Source of the DNA: Acidobacteriota bacterium
GTDB taxonomy: Bacteria > Acidobacteriota > Aminicenantia > UBA2199
Direction: 5' to 3'
Assembly (NCBI GenBank): GCA_022711715.1
Contig: JAKLEC010000014.1
Coordinates: 1 to 36,380, forward strand
Length of the DNA stretch: 36,380 bases
In this document: piece after piece, positions 1 through 7,433 of the stretch
Layout: every line of letters begins with the position of its first letter
Position numbering within the stretch: the first letter of the stretch is position 1
The notes under the pieces: model-generated
The model's input: only the letters and a program-made list of their open reading frames with translations
Told to the model about the DNA's origin: nothing
Databases searched by the model: none
Made by a program: the position numbers and the translations under genes

Positions 1-687
1 CGGGTCCGCGAACGCCACGGCGGCAGGGAGGAGTACGTCCTGCAGGCCGAGCGCGAAGCGCTGTTGCGCAAGGAGAATGAGCGGGAAGAATTCCTGCGCC
101 AGGAGGAGCGGATGGCCCGGGAGGAGGAGGCCCGCATCCGGCTCGAGACGGAGAAACGGCTCAAGGAAGAGAAGGCCCGCGCCGAGATGGACTTGAAGCG
201 GATGCGCGAGGAGCAGAAACGGCTGGAGGCGGAGCAGCTGGCCCTGGCCGAGAAGGAGAAGCACTTGAGCCAGGAGGAGCAGGCCAAGGCCCGGCAGGAG
301 ATGGAGGAACTGCAGAAAAAGGAACAAGAGCTGGCCCAGGAGATGGTGAAGCTGAAGGAGCGGGAGAAACTGGAATTCGAACGGCAGCTCCAGGAGCAGA
401 AGCAGGCGGAGGAGGAGCTGCGCGCGGCGGAGCTGAAGCTGCGCGCCGAGGAGGAGCGCCTGCGCCGCGAGGAGGCGAATCTCAAGAAGTTCCTGGAGCG
501 GCTGGCCGTCGACGGCGTGATCGACCCGGCCGGGAGCTACGAGATCCGGCTGTCCGCCTCCGCGTTGACGGTCAACGGCAAGGCGCTGCCGGCCGAGGCG
601 CAGCGGAAGTACCGGCAGCTGTTTGAAAGCATCACCGGCAGGAAACTGGACAAGGACCAGCCCGTGACCATCGTGCAGGAAAAATAG
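1..687 (+). CDS. 3' part of a coiled-coil protein with an M56/BlaR1-like C-terminal tail (partial)
   Basis: The frame is open from base 1, so the true start lies upstream; 228 codons are visible. The first ~170 visible residues are an almost unbroken Glu/Lys/Arg/Gln/Leu-rich coiled coil. The last ~50 residues form a small domain (VDGVIDPAGSYEIRLSASAL, then VNGKALP and a KYRQLFE segment). From memory of the family, this tail resembles the C-terminal segment of BlaR1/M56-type membrane metallopeptidases of Bacteroidota and Acidobacteriota, which often have charged helical linkers. The HExxH domain, if present, is outside the window, so the assignment is tentative. No neighbour on the same strand follows; a hexamer/heptamer repeat begins about 20 nt after the stop. 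Confidence 0.75.
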   Translation, partial: RVRERHGGREEYVLQAEREALLRKENEREEFLRQEERMAREEEARIRLETEKRLKEEKARAEMDLKRMREEQKRLEAEQLALAEKEKHLSQEEQAKARQEMEELQKKEQELAQEMVKLKEREKLEFERQLQEQKQAEEELRAAELKLRAEEERLRREEANLKKFLERLAVDGVIDPAGSYEIRLSASALTVNGKALPAEAQRKYRQLFESITGRKLDKDQPVTIVQEK

Positions 688-708
688 GTGAAGGCAAGCG
701 AACTCTGA

Positions 709-786
709 GTGTTCGTGTTCGTGTTAGTGTTAGCAGCAGCAATAAGCAGAACTCGGCATACGGTTTACGGTATACGGTTGACGGCA
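709..786 (+). repeat. Composite repeat 1: hexamer array, 26-nt linker, heptamer array
   Basis: Four hexamers (GTGTTC x2, GTGTTA x2; 709-732) are followed by a 26-nt linker beginning GCAGCAGCAA (733-758), then four heptamers (TACGGTT, TACGGTA, TACGGTT, GACGGCA; 759-786). The same arrangement with different units occurs at 7902, 11372, 16461 and 19375. Confidence 0.85.
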
Positions 787-912
787 AAGCCATAATAAGA
801 AAGAAGACGTAAAGGGGTAAAGCAAGAAGCGGATTCAGGGAAATTTCTTTCTGGCTGCTACTTTACCTCTCTGCCACTTTATCTCTCCACCACTATGTGT
901 CCTGTCCGTACC

Positions 913-1004
913 AGTAAGAACGATCAGCCCCTGACTAGAAATCTTAAGCACCCAAGCGAGTTTGCCTTCGTTACGTCGAACGTCGAACTTCGAACGTCGA
1001 ACCT
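913..1004 (+). repeat. Dispersed ~90-bp repeat ending in a heptamer array, copy 1
   Basis: It begins AGTAAGAACGATCAG, continues with CTGACTAGAAATCTTAAGCA and ends in four heptamers (CGTCGAA, CGTCGAA, CTTCGAA, CGTCGAA; 974-1001). Related copies lie at about 9706-9797 and 11628-11698. Confidence 0.85.
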
Positions 1005-1020
1005 TATCGCCATTTAGTTC

Positions 1021-3201
1021 TTATTTGAATCTCCAGAGATAGCTGGCCTTGAAGAACAGGCTGTTCTTCATGTTGATCAGCCGCCCGTCGCGCACCTGCC
1101 ACTCGTTGTCGCGCCACTCCCGCCCCTGAAAGGACGAGCCGTAGCCCAGGTGGACGACCGTGCCCGGGATCAGGGTGAACGAGGCCAGCAGGTCGGTGAG
1201 CAGGTCATGGTCGTAGTCGTTCCAGCGCAGCGCCGCGCGCACGAAGAAGAAGCGGTTGAACTGGTAGGCGGCGGCCAGGTTGGCGATGGCCAGGGAGTAC
1301 ACCGAGGCGCCCCCTTCGGCCGGGCGCCGCCGCAGCGCGTCGTGCAGCAGCTCGAGCGACAGGCTGGCGCGGGCACCCGGCTGCAGCACGGCGGCGAAGC
1401 TCAGCGTCCGGCCGCGGGTGGGAAAGGGGACGACGGGATCGTAGTAGATGCGGTCGCCGACGTTGGCGCTGGCGCCCAGGTAGAGCCAGGTCCGCGGCTG
1501 CATCTCGGCCAGGGCGTAAAAGGCGTTGTTGCGGTAACGGCTCCACAGCCAGGCTTCGCGGCCGGCGCGGTATTCGAGGCGCAGGGCGCCGTTCCAGCGC
1601 GTGTAAAAGGTGACCCCGCCGCGCAGCACCGTGTCGTTCAGCCCGGTGGCGAAGTCGTGCAGGCGCAGGCCACGGACGAAGGGCTGAACCCGCTTCAGGA
1701 AGGCGTCGGGCCGGGGATCCTTGGGCAGCAGGTTCGGCCCCAGGAAGAACTGCAGCTGGTCGAAGTTCGTGCGCAAGAGGAACGCCGAGGCCATGGCGAA
1801 ATCCGCGCTGTAGCGCTCGTAGGCCAGCGAGGCGTCGAGCTCCGGCAAGGCGAACTGCAGCATGGCATTGAGCCCCAACCCGTTCTGGCCGGACTCGCCG
1901 GGGAGCTCCGTGCGGCTGTAGATGGCCGATGCGGTCAGGCGCAGGTTGGCAAGCAGCCGGTACTGCAGGTCGGCGCCCAGGGCGCTGTTGCGGTCGTCGC
2001 CGGCGTAGCGGCCGCTGTAGAGGAAGCCGAGCGAGTCGTCGCCGCCCAGCGCCAGCTTGAAGCGGCCGACGCCCCAGAAGGCATGGCCGCCGTCCTCGCC
2101 GGCAAGGCTTTCGTCGGCCGCCAGCACGGCGAACAGCGTCCGCCCGGCCGCGCCGCTCACCTTGGCGGCCCAGTCGGGGTCGACGATGCGCCGCGTGTAT
2201 ATCGCCGCCGACATCATGCCGCCGGAGACCAGCCCGAAGTCGATGGCGTTGGTCCCCTCCATGAAGAAGGGGCGTTTCTCGCTGTACAGGAGGGGGTAGC
2301 GGCGGTTCACCTCGACCTGGAAGGCGTCGCTCTCCACCTGGCTGAAGTCGGGGCGCAGCGTCGCCTCGGCGGTGATCGACGACGTGACGCCGTACTTCAG
2401 GGAGACGCCCAGGCGGGCGGCGGTGTCGCGCTCCCCCCAGCCGCCGCCGTCCACGCGGCCGCGGTCGCTGCTCACGGTGAAGGAGGGCAGCGCCTCGAAG
2501 GCGAACTCCTTGCGCAGTCCCCGGTACTCGACTGTAGCCATGGCGTTGAACTGCGACTCGCCCGCCTTCATCTCGGGCCAGGAGCCCATGGCGCCCAGGC
2601 GCGGGACGTTGCGCATGAAGATGATCCCCATGCGCACCCGCTCGCCGCTCTTGTAGCGCAGGCTTTCCAGGGGGATGGCGATCTCCACCGCGTAGCCTTC
2701 CGTGCCGACGCGGGCGGCGCTCTGCCACACCCAGTCGGGGGAGAGGTCGAGGTTGGAGCTGTTGACCGCCGAGGTGAGGCCGTCGGTCTGGCAGCCGCTG
2801 GGGTTGACGTAATACTCGAAGCTGGACTGGCGGTTGTCGAGGGGGTCGAGGATGACGCCGATCCAATCGTCGCGGCTGCTGGCGTCCCGCTTGGCGATGG
2901 AGGTCTTGATCCCGCCCGGCTGGTCGTCGTGGCACAGGAAGGCGAAATAGAGATGACGCGGCGAGTAGGCGACCCAGATGTCGGTGGCGACGCCCAGCCT
3001 CCTGCCGAGCATCGGGCTGAAGGTGATGAACTCGCCGGTCAGCGGCGGCCGCTGCCACGCCGCGTCGTCCAGGACGCCGTCGATCGCCACCGGCACGTCG
3101 ACCCGGAGCGCCTCGATCGTTGCCGGCGCGGCGTCCGCGGCTGTCAGAACGCCCGACAGCAGGAGCAGAGACGGCAGCAGTACCCTTGGGTTAGATCGCA
3201 T
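1021..3201 (-). CDS. DUF5916 exported protein with N-terminal CBM9-like domain, probable outer-membrane beta-barrel
   Basis: 726 residues from ATG 3201. I preferred this start to an upstream in-frame one because it begins a clean signal peptide (MRSNPRVLLPSLLLLSGVLT, then ADAAP) and sits 6 nt after a TATAAT box. Residues ~30-220 match the carbohydrate-binding family 9-like/DOMON region (IDGVLDDAAWQ; later DDWIGVILDPLDNRQSSFEY). The rest matches DUF5916 (RPDFSQVESDAFQVEVNRRY; EKRPFFMEG). The C-terminus ends in alternating aromatic residues (LFFKASYLWRFK), like a BAM-recognised beta-signal. DUF5916 proteins of 700-900 residues are common in Bacteroidota and Acidobacteriota; their substrate is unknown. 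The upstream CARDB gene is on the same strand but separated by a long hairpin-forming repeat, so they are probably separate transcripts. Confidence 0.9.
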   Translation of the reverse strand: MRSNPRVLLPSLLLLSGVLTAADAAPATIEALRVDVPVAIDGVLDDAAWQRPPLTGEFITFSPMLGRRLGVATDIWVAYSPRHLYFAFLCHDDQPGGIKTSIAKRDASSRDDWIGVILDPLDNRQSSFEYYVNPSGCQTDGLTSAVNSSNLDLSPDWVWQSAARVGTEGYAVEIAIPLESLRYKSGERVRMGIIFMRNVPRLGAMGSWPEMKAGESQFNAMATVEYRGLRKEFAFEALPSFTVSSDRGRVDGGGWGERDTAARLGVSLKYGVTSSITAEATLRPDFSQVESDAFQVEVNRRYPLLYSEKRPFFMEGTNAIDFGLVSGGMMSAAIYTRRIVDPDWAAKVSGAAGRTLFAVLAADESLAGEDGGHAFWGVGRFKLALGGDDSLGFLYSGRYAGDDRNSALGADLQYRLLANLRLTASAIYSRTELPGESGQNGLGLNAMLQFALPELDASLAYERYSADFAMASAFLLRTNFDQLQFFLGPNLLPKDPRPDAFLKRVQPFVRGLRLHDFATGLNDTVLRGGVTFYTRWNGALRLEYRAGREAWLWSRYRNNAFYALAEMQPRTWLYLGASANVGDRIYYDPVVPFPTRGRTLSFAAVLQPGARASLSLELLHDALRRRPAEGGASVYSLAIANLAAAYQFNRFFFVRAALRWNDYDHDLLTDLLASFTLIPGTVVHLGYGSSFQGREWRDNEWQVRDGRLINMKNSLFFKASYLWRFK

Positions 3202-3207
3202 GGCAAC

Positions 3208-3213
3208 ATTATA
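3208..3213 (-). promoter_or_regulatory. -10 box TATAAT, 6 nt before the DUF5916 start (leaderless type)
   Basis: On the minus strand the sequence reads TATAAT, GTTGCC, ATG. Transcription would start at or next to the A of ATG, and there is no Shine-Dalgarno. No good -35 hexamer is visible; the expected position falls at the edge of the heptamer repeat. Confidence 0.6.
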
Positions 3214-3230
3214 ACTGAAAGGCAAACAAA

Positions 3231-3316
3231 GTGATTGGTGATTAGTAATTCGTGATTTGTAGCGGCAATAATCGGCAAATGCGATTCCAATCACGAATCA
3301 CTAATCACTAATTACT
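3231..3316. repeat. Inverted pair of heptamer arrays forming a long imperfect hairpin
   Basis: Left arm: GTGATTG, GTGATTA, GTAATTC, GTGATTT (3231-3258). Right arm: AATCACG, AATCACT, AATCACT, AATTACT (3289-3316). The arms can pair over about 27 bp with few mismatches around a ~30-nt loop. The element starts right after the stop of the CARDB gene and ends just before the DUF5916 promoter, a good position for a terminator or insulator. Confidence 0.8.
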
Positions 3317-3320
3317 TGTT

Positions 3321-4235
3321 TTAATGCGCCGGGATCACTTCGCTACGGGTGAGGCTGTTGTTCGCCTCGTTCAGCTCGACGATCAGGTTGGCCGGGTCGG
3401 CCACGCCGGTGCAGCGATAGGTGGTCGATGTCGGGCTGGGCGGGAAGAGGTAGCGGGTGCTGATCACCGAGCGGCTGCGGTCGGGATCGGCCGGGTCGTA
3501 GGCGAAATGGACGTCGTGGAATCCGCTCTGCTCCACCTGGGTGCCGTCGAGGTCGACGCTGTCCACCCGCGTGCCGTTGACGAAGACATCGACGCGGCCG
3601 CCGCTGCCGCGGGGGATGGCGGCCGGGCCGCGGTTGACCACGGTAACCAGCAGCCGGCACTCGGGCGGCGCGCCGGTCGGCGAACCGGTATGGGCGAAGC
3701 CGACGATCTGCAGGTCGGGAACCACCGGCCGGGTGATGCGGATGCGGCACAGGGCGACGTTGTTCTCCTCGTTGCCCTCGCGGACCGACCGCCCCGGGTC
3801 GACGACCGCGGCCAGGTAGTAGTCGCCGGCCGGCGTGTCCTCCGGGATGCGGTTGTTGCCGTTCAGGGTCACGCTGGCCTTGGCGCCGGCAGCGAGTGAA
3901 CTGACGAACTCGCGACCCCCCTGAAGCAGGACATCCTCCTGATAGGCGGAGGAATAGAGGGCATAGTCCACCGGCACCACGGCGTCGTGCGACAGGACCA
4001 GGTCGAGGGCGAACTGTCCGGCGGGCACGCCGCTTTTATTCTCCACCCAGACGGCGATGTCACTGCCCAACTCCTGGCCGGCCGTTGCCGTGCCAGGGCA
4101 CTTGATAGTGGGCGCCAGGTCTGGAAGCGGCAACGGCATCGGCTTCTTGGCCGCGGGGATGTCGGCCGCCGCCGGCAGGGCCAGGAGCGACAGGATCGCG
4201 AAAAGCGGCAGCGCGCCGCGCCGGTGCTTTTGCAT
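3321..4235 (-). CDS. Secreted protein with two CARDB domains
   Basis: 304 residues. ATG 4235 has a strong Shine-Dalgarno (AGGAGG, 5 nt before). The N-terminus is a signal peptide (ALPLFAILSLLALPAAADIP) with cleavage probably near residue 24. Two Ig-like CARDB (cell adhesion related) domains follow. The first is residues ~38-160 (PDLAPTIKCPGTATAGQELG ... EGNEENNVALCRIRI), the second ~165-300 (PDLQIVGFAHTGSP ... VELNEANNSLTR). The 'NxxNN' strand typical of CARDB ends both. These domains mediate protein-protein or carbohydrate contacts in extracellular proteins; no catalytic domain is present. Cell-surface or periplasmic location is inferred. Confidence 0.85.
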   Translation of the reverse strand: MQKHRRGALPLFAILSLLALPAAADIPAAKKPMPLPLPDLAPTIKCPGTATAGQELGSDIAVWVENKSGVPAGQFALDLVLSHDAVVPVDYALYSSAYQEDVLLQGGREFVSSLAAGAKASVTLNGNNRIPEDTPAGDYYLAAVVDPGRSVREGNEENNVALCRIRITRPVVPDLQIVGFAHTGSPTGAPPECRLLVTVVNRGPAAIPRGSGGRVDVFVNGTRVDSVDLDGTQVEQSGFHDVHFAYDPADPDRSRSVISTRYLFPPSPTSTTYRCTGVADPANLIVELNEANNSLTRSEVIPAH

Positions 4236-4441
4236 CTTGACCTCCTGGTGCCTAGGTGTTTCCTGACAATTACATATTGAATCGGCGCGCCATATCTCAT
4301 GGATTGCAGCGGGAAAAACAGATTGACGAAGCTCAGGGAAAACAGAGGGAAGAGAGAGGGAGGAATGAGGGAAGAGAGAGTGGGAAAAGCCCGGGTCAGC
4401 GCCTCTTTCCCACTTTGTCTTCCCTCTGCCTTCCCTTTGTC

Positions 4442-4780
4442 TCAGATATGCTTCCTCATGCCGAACGATACCGCGATCCAGGCGACGGTCAGCAGCGCGA
4501 AGCCGATGATCGAGGGAACCAGCGACTCGGAGATGCCGCCCAGCAGCAGGGCCTTGTCCAGCGCCCCCGGGCTCCCCTCGAGCTCCCAGGAGATGCGGGT
4601 GAGGGTGAGGGCCAGGCCGGTGACGACGCCGACGATGCTGGCGTAGGTCGTGGCGACCGAGAGCGGCCGGATGAACGCCAGCTTGACCTCGGACGGCTTC
4701 ACCAGGAACGAGACGGAGACCCCGACGGTGAAGAGCCCCAGCGACAGAATGAACAGCGTGACCGCAATGCCGACGATCAT
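4442..4780 (-). CDS. Small three-helix membrane protein
   Basis: 112 residues from ATG 4780, chosen because AAGGAGG lies 6-7 nt upstream. A longer frame exists but its extension is not hydrophobic and lacks a ribosome site. Membrane segments are at residues ~3-25, ~42-62 and ~85-107, and the protein ends in FGMRKHI. The helix pattern and the loop FLVKPSEVKLAFIRPLSVAT recall the second half of MotA/TolQ/ExbB proton-channel subunits. The match is weak and no ExbD/TolR partner is nearby. It is divergent from the sigma factor gene at 4890, so the two may share regulation. Confidence 0.7.
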   Translation of the reverse strand: MIVGIAVTLFILSLGLFTVGVSVSFLVKPSEVKLAFIRPLSVATTYASIVGVVTGLALTLTRISWELEGSPGALDKALLLGGISESLVPSIIGFALLTVAWIAVSFGMRKHI

Positions 4781-4844
4781 GTTCGCCTCCTTGAGCTTCA
4801 TTCTCGCCATCATGACGCTTGAGGGGGCGGCGGCGTGACAGTCG

Positions 4845-4874
4845 GTCACATTATCCCGGCGATTCCGTTATAAT
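4845..4874 (+). promoter_or_regulatory. Promoter of the first ECF sigma factor
   Basis: The -10 box TATAAT (4869-4874) is perfect. The best -35 is GTCACA (4845-4850, 18-nt spacer). A short leader carries GGGGAGGAG directly before the ATG at 4890. Confidence 0.55.
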
Positions 4875-4889
4875 ATCCCAGGGGAGGAG

Positions 4890-5462
4890 ATGACCGGCGA
4901 AGACGGGCAGGAATTGCTCGGCAGGCTGCGGCGGGGCGACAAGGCCGCCCTGCATGCCCTCTACTGCGCCTGCCAGCCACGGTTGTTCTCCTATCTGCTG
5001 CGCCTGTCGGGACGGCGAGAGGTCGCACAGGACCTCTGCTCGGAGGTCTGGTGCCGGGCGGCCGCCAGGCTGGACACCCTGCGTCCCGACAGCCGGCTTC
5101 TCCCCTGGCTTTTCGTTATCGGCCGCAATCTTTTTTTCAGCCACTGCCGCTGGCGCAGCCGGGACGTGCACTACCTGAACGAGCTGCGGCTGGCCGCGGC
5201 GGACTCGCCGCCGACGCCTCCCGACGAGGCGCTGCGGACCGAGCGTAAAGCGGCGCTGGAAGTGGCGCTGGCCAGGCTGCCGGGCGTCTACCGCGAGGCG
5301 GTCGTGCTGGTCGCCGTCGAGGGGCTGACCCGCGAGGAGGCGGCCGCGGTGGCAGGGATCCGCGTCACCGCCCTGCGCCAGCGCCTGTCGCGAGGACTGA
5401 AGGCGCTGAAGGAGATCCTGGCCGAAAAGGGCAGCCTGGACCAGAGGGGGAATCATGAATGA
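4890..5462 (+). CDS. ECF-type RNA polymerase sigma factor
   Basis: 190 residues, normal for sigma-70 family group IV. Region 2 is at residues ~8-90 (GDKAALHALYCACQPRLFSY; VAQDLCSEVWCRAA; LPWLFVIGRNLFFSHCRWRS). Region 4 is at ~120-180 (LARLPGVYREAVVLVAVEGL, TREEAAAVAGIRVTALRQRL), with the expected helix-turn-helix. The start has a TATAAT promoter and GGAGGAG. The next gene overlaps the 3' end by 8 nt, so the two are co-translated; its small membrane product may act as the anti-sigma factor. Such modules usually control envelope functions, but the regulon cannot be told from the window. Confidence 0.93.
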   Translation: MTGEDGQELLGRLRRGDKAALHALYCACQPRLFSYLLRLSGRREVAQDLCSEVWCRAAARLDTLRPDSRLLPWLFVIGRNLFFSHCRWRSRDVHYLNELRLAAADSPPTPPDEALRTERKAALEVALARLPGVYREAVVLVAVEGLTREEAAAVAGIRVTALRQRLSRGLKALKEILAEKGSLDQRGNHE

Positions 5463-5685
5463 GTTGGAGGGGAACCGCAATGCCCGGCTGCTGGAAAGCC
5501 TGGCGAAGCTCGACGGCACCGCCGTGCCGCCGTCGCTGGATCCAGAGCTCGAGTCGCGCCTGCTGAGCCGGCTGTCCCGCCGCCGGCGCCGGCTGCCATT
5601 TCCCTGGGACCTGGTCCTGCTGGCGCTGCTGCTCGCGATCCTGGCCTGGGACGTGGTTCGAATAGTCAGGCTCTTGATGCAATAG
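5455..5685 (+). CDS. Small single-pass membrane protein, candidate anti-sigma partner
   Basis: 76 residues, overlapping the sigma factor gene by 8 nt. The N-terminal ~50 residues are hydrophilic (NARLLESLAKLDG; DPELESRLLSRLSRRRRR). One transmembrane helix follows (WDLVLLALLLAILAWDVVRI), then a short basic tail. The topology (cytoplasmic N-terminus after an Arg stretch, one helix) fits membrane anchors that hold an ECF sigma factor, but there is no recognisable ZAS zinc motif (HxxxCxxC). The anti-sigma role is inferred from position only. Confidence 0.75.
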   Translation: MNELEGNRNARLLESLAKLDGTAVPPSLDPELESRLLSRLSRRRRRLPFPWDLVLLALLLAILAWDVVRIVRLLMQ

Positions 5686-5698
5686 ATCCGGCGAAACA

Positions 5699-5802
5699 GT
5701 GAGTAGTAATTAGTGATTAGTGATTAGATGCAGCAAAAGGAAGAGCGCTGCCTTGTGATCCGATATCAGTAACTGGTGATTGGAACAGCATGGGGCGATC
5801 CA
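5699..5802 (+). repeat. Heptamer array plus a shared downstream tag
   Basis: Four heptamers (GTGAGTA, GTAATTA, GTGATTA, GTGATTA; 5699-5726) are followed by GATGCAGCAA. Further on, GTGATTGGAACAGCATGGGG (5777-5796) plus CGATC repeats the sequence at 19498-19522 almost exactly. It starts 14 nt after the stop of the small membrane protein gene. Confidence 0.75.
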
Positions 5803-5850
5803 TCGCTGTTTCTCATCACAAATCACTTATACTTGTCACTATGGCTCGAA

Positions 5851-5879
5851 TTGCAACTGACCCGTTTCCGTGGTAAAAT
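5851..5879 (+). promoter_or_regulatory. Promoter of the PLP-dependent lyase gene
   Basis: TTGCAA (5851-5856), 17 nt, TAAAAT (5874-5879). The predicted leader is about 36 nt, ending in CCGAGAGAAAA before the ATG, a weak Shine-Dalgarno. Confidence 0.65.
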
Positions 5880-5921
5880 TCACTCTCAGTTCGAAAATCC
5901 ACCCATCTTTCCGAGAGAAAA

Positions 5922-7106
5922 ATGAGCGAACACGAACACTTGGGCTTTAATAGTCTATTGATCCACGGCGGCGTCGAGGCCGACCCCCTGGGCAGCGCCA
6001 CGGTGCCGATCTACCAGACCTCCACCTTCGCCTTCCGCAACGCCGACGAGGGCGCGCGCCGCTTCGCCGGCGAGGACGACGGCTACATCTACACCCGGCT
6101 AGGCAACCCGACCATCGCCACCCTGGAGCGGCAGATCGCCATCCTGGAGAAGGGCTTCGGCGGCGTCGCCGTCGCCTCGGGCATGGCCGCCGTCTCGACC
6201 ATCTACGTCGCCTTCCTCAAGGCCGGCGACCACATCGTCTCCACCGCCGCCGTATACGGCCCCTCGCGCGGCATCATGGAGTCCTACTTCAAAAAGTTCG
6301 GCGTCGAGAGCACCTACCTCAGCACCGCCGACCTGGACGCCGTGCGCGCCGCCATCCGCCCCAATACGCGCATGCTGTACGTCGAGACCCCGACCAACCC
6401 CACCATGGAGCTCAGCGACATCCGCGCCCTCAGCGCCATCGCCCGCGAGCACAAGCTGGTGATGGTGGTCGACAACACCTTCTCCAGCCCCTTCCTGCAG
6501 CGGCCCATCGAGATGGGCGCCGACATCGTCTTCCACTCCATGACCAAGTTCATCAACGGCCACGCCGACATCGTTGCCGGCATGATCATCGCCCGCAACG
6601 AAGAGCTCTACAAGGCCGTGCGCCAGGCCATGATCGGCATGGGCGGCAACATGGACCCGCACCAAGCCTACCTGGTGCTGCGCGGCGTCAAGACCCTGGC
6701 GTTGCGCGTCCAGCGCGCCCAGGAGAACGCCCAGCAGGTCGCCGAATACCTGGAGCGCCACCCCAAGGTCGCCTGGGTCAAGTACCCGGGGCTGAAGTCC
6801 CATCCGCAGCACGAGCTTTCCAAGAAGCAGATGGACGGCCCGGGCGCCATGATCAGCTTCGAGCTCCAGGGCGGGCTCAAGGCGGGCAAGGTGCTGATGG
6901 ACAACGTGCGCCTGGCGCTGCTGGCCGTCTCCCTGGGCGGCATCGAGACCCTGATCCAGCACCCGGCCTCCATGACCCACTCCAAGATGGCGAGGGAGAA
7001 GCGCGAGGCCGCCGGCATCACGGACGGGCTGGTGCGCTTCTCGGTGGGCATCGAAGACCTGAAGGACATCATCGCAGACCTGGAGCAAGCGCTGGCAAAG
7101 GTCTGA
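5922..7106 (+). CDS. Methionine gamma-lyase-like, Cys/Met-metabolism PLP enzyme
   Basis: 394 residues, full length for the cystathionine gamma-synthase/methionine gamma-lyase family (fold type I). The Schiff-base lysine is K209 in HSMTKFINGH, and D184 (VVDNTFSSPFLQRP) would bind the pyridine nitrogen. Y112-G113 (AVYGPSRG) aligns with the conserved active-site Tyr. The position of the Cys that favours methionine in Pseudomonas methionine gamma-lyase (Cys116) is Pro114 here. Likely reactions are gamma-elimination of methionine to methanethiol, 2-oxobutanoate and ammonia, or a cystathionine or O-acylhomoserine reaction; sequence alone does not decide. It is a single-gene transcript, with no methionine biosynthesis genes adjacent and repeat arrays on both sides. 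Confidence 0.88.
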   Translation: MSEHEHLGFNSLLIHGGVEADPLGSATVPIYQTSTFAFRNADEGARRFAGEDDGYIYTRLGNPTIATLERQIAILEKGFGGVAVASGMAAVSTIYVAFLKAGDHIVSTAAVYGPSRGIMESYFKKFGVESTYLSTADLDAVRAAIRPNTRMLYVETPTNPTMELSDIRALSAIAREHKLVMVVDNTFSSPFLQRPIEMGADIVFHSMTKFINGHADIVAGMIIARNEELYKAVRQAMIGMGGNMDPHQAYLVLRGVKTLALRVQRAQENAQQVAEYLERHPKVAWVKYPGLKSHPQHELSKKQMDGPGAMISFELQGGLKAGKVLMDNVRLALLAVSLGGIETLIQHPASMTHSKMAREKREAAGITDGLVRFSVGIEDLKDIIADLEQALAKV

Positions 7107-7118
7107 GGCCGAGCGACC

Positions 7119-7417
7119 GTGACGCGTAACGCGTGACGCGTGACGAGTAGCAGCCATAAACGCGATCAATCGTAATTCGTGATTCGTGATTCGTGAAGGC
7201 AATCGGTAGACGGTTTACGGTATACGGTGTACGGTAAAGCCTGAACACAAAGCCCACTCGTTCAATTGCTGTTGCCGTCTACCGTCTGCCGTACACCGTC
7301 CACCAAGTTCGGAGGGTTCTCTTACAAGGAACCTTGAATGACCGTCGCCCCTTTTACCGTTGAATAGCGTCGAGTGTTTCATTCTCTAGCCCTACGCGCT
7401 GCGCCCTGCACCCTACG
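7119..7417. repeat. Cluster of five heptamer arrays between convergent genes
   Basis: Arrays in order: GTGACGC type (7119-7146); CGTAATT/CGTGATT type (7171-7198) after a 24-nt linker starting GTAGCAGCC; AATCGGT, AGACGGT, TTACGGT, ATACGGT, GTACGGT (7201-7235); CCGTCTA, CCGTCTG, CCGTACA, CCGTCCA (7275-7302), which is the inverted form of the previous array; and CCCTACG, CGCTGCG, CCCTGCA, CCCTACG (7390-7417). The last two are both followed by CCAAGTTC. They fill the 327-bp gap between the convergent genes at 5922 and 7874 and could act as a bidirectional terminator. No other feature is seen in the gap. Confidence 0.85.
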
Positions 7418-7433
7418 CCAAGTTCTGAAAGCC

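Larger units (their letters stand above)
688..1020. other. Intergenic region filled with tandem-array repeats
   Basis: This gap lies between two convergent genes and has no plausible ORF. It holds a hexamer-heptamer composite (709-786), an octamer-like pyrimidine stretch near 854-895 (CTTTACCT, CTCTGCCA, CTTTATCT, CTCCACCA) and a long-linker repeat element (913-1004). I saw no clear T-tailed terminator. Confidence 0.7.

Noticed and set aside
1150-3234. 694-codon open frame antisense to the DUF5916 gene
   Set aside because: The sequence is low-complexity (Gly/Ala/Val/Gln/Arg-rich), without domains or a ribosome site; it is a product of high-GC codon bias opposite a real gene.
7119-7417. CRISPR-like array
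   Set aside because: Units are only 7 nt, adjacent without unique spacers, and no cas genes are present.
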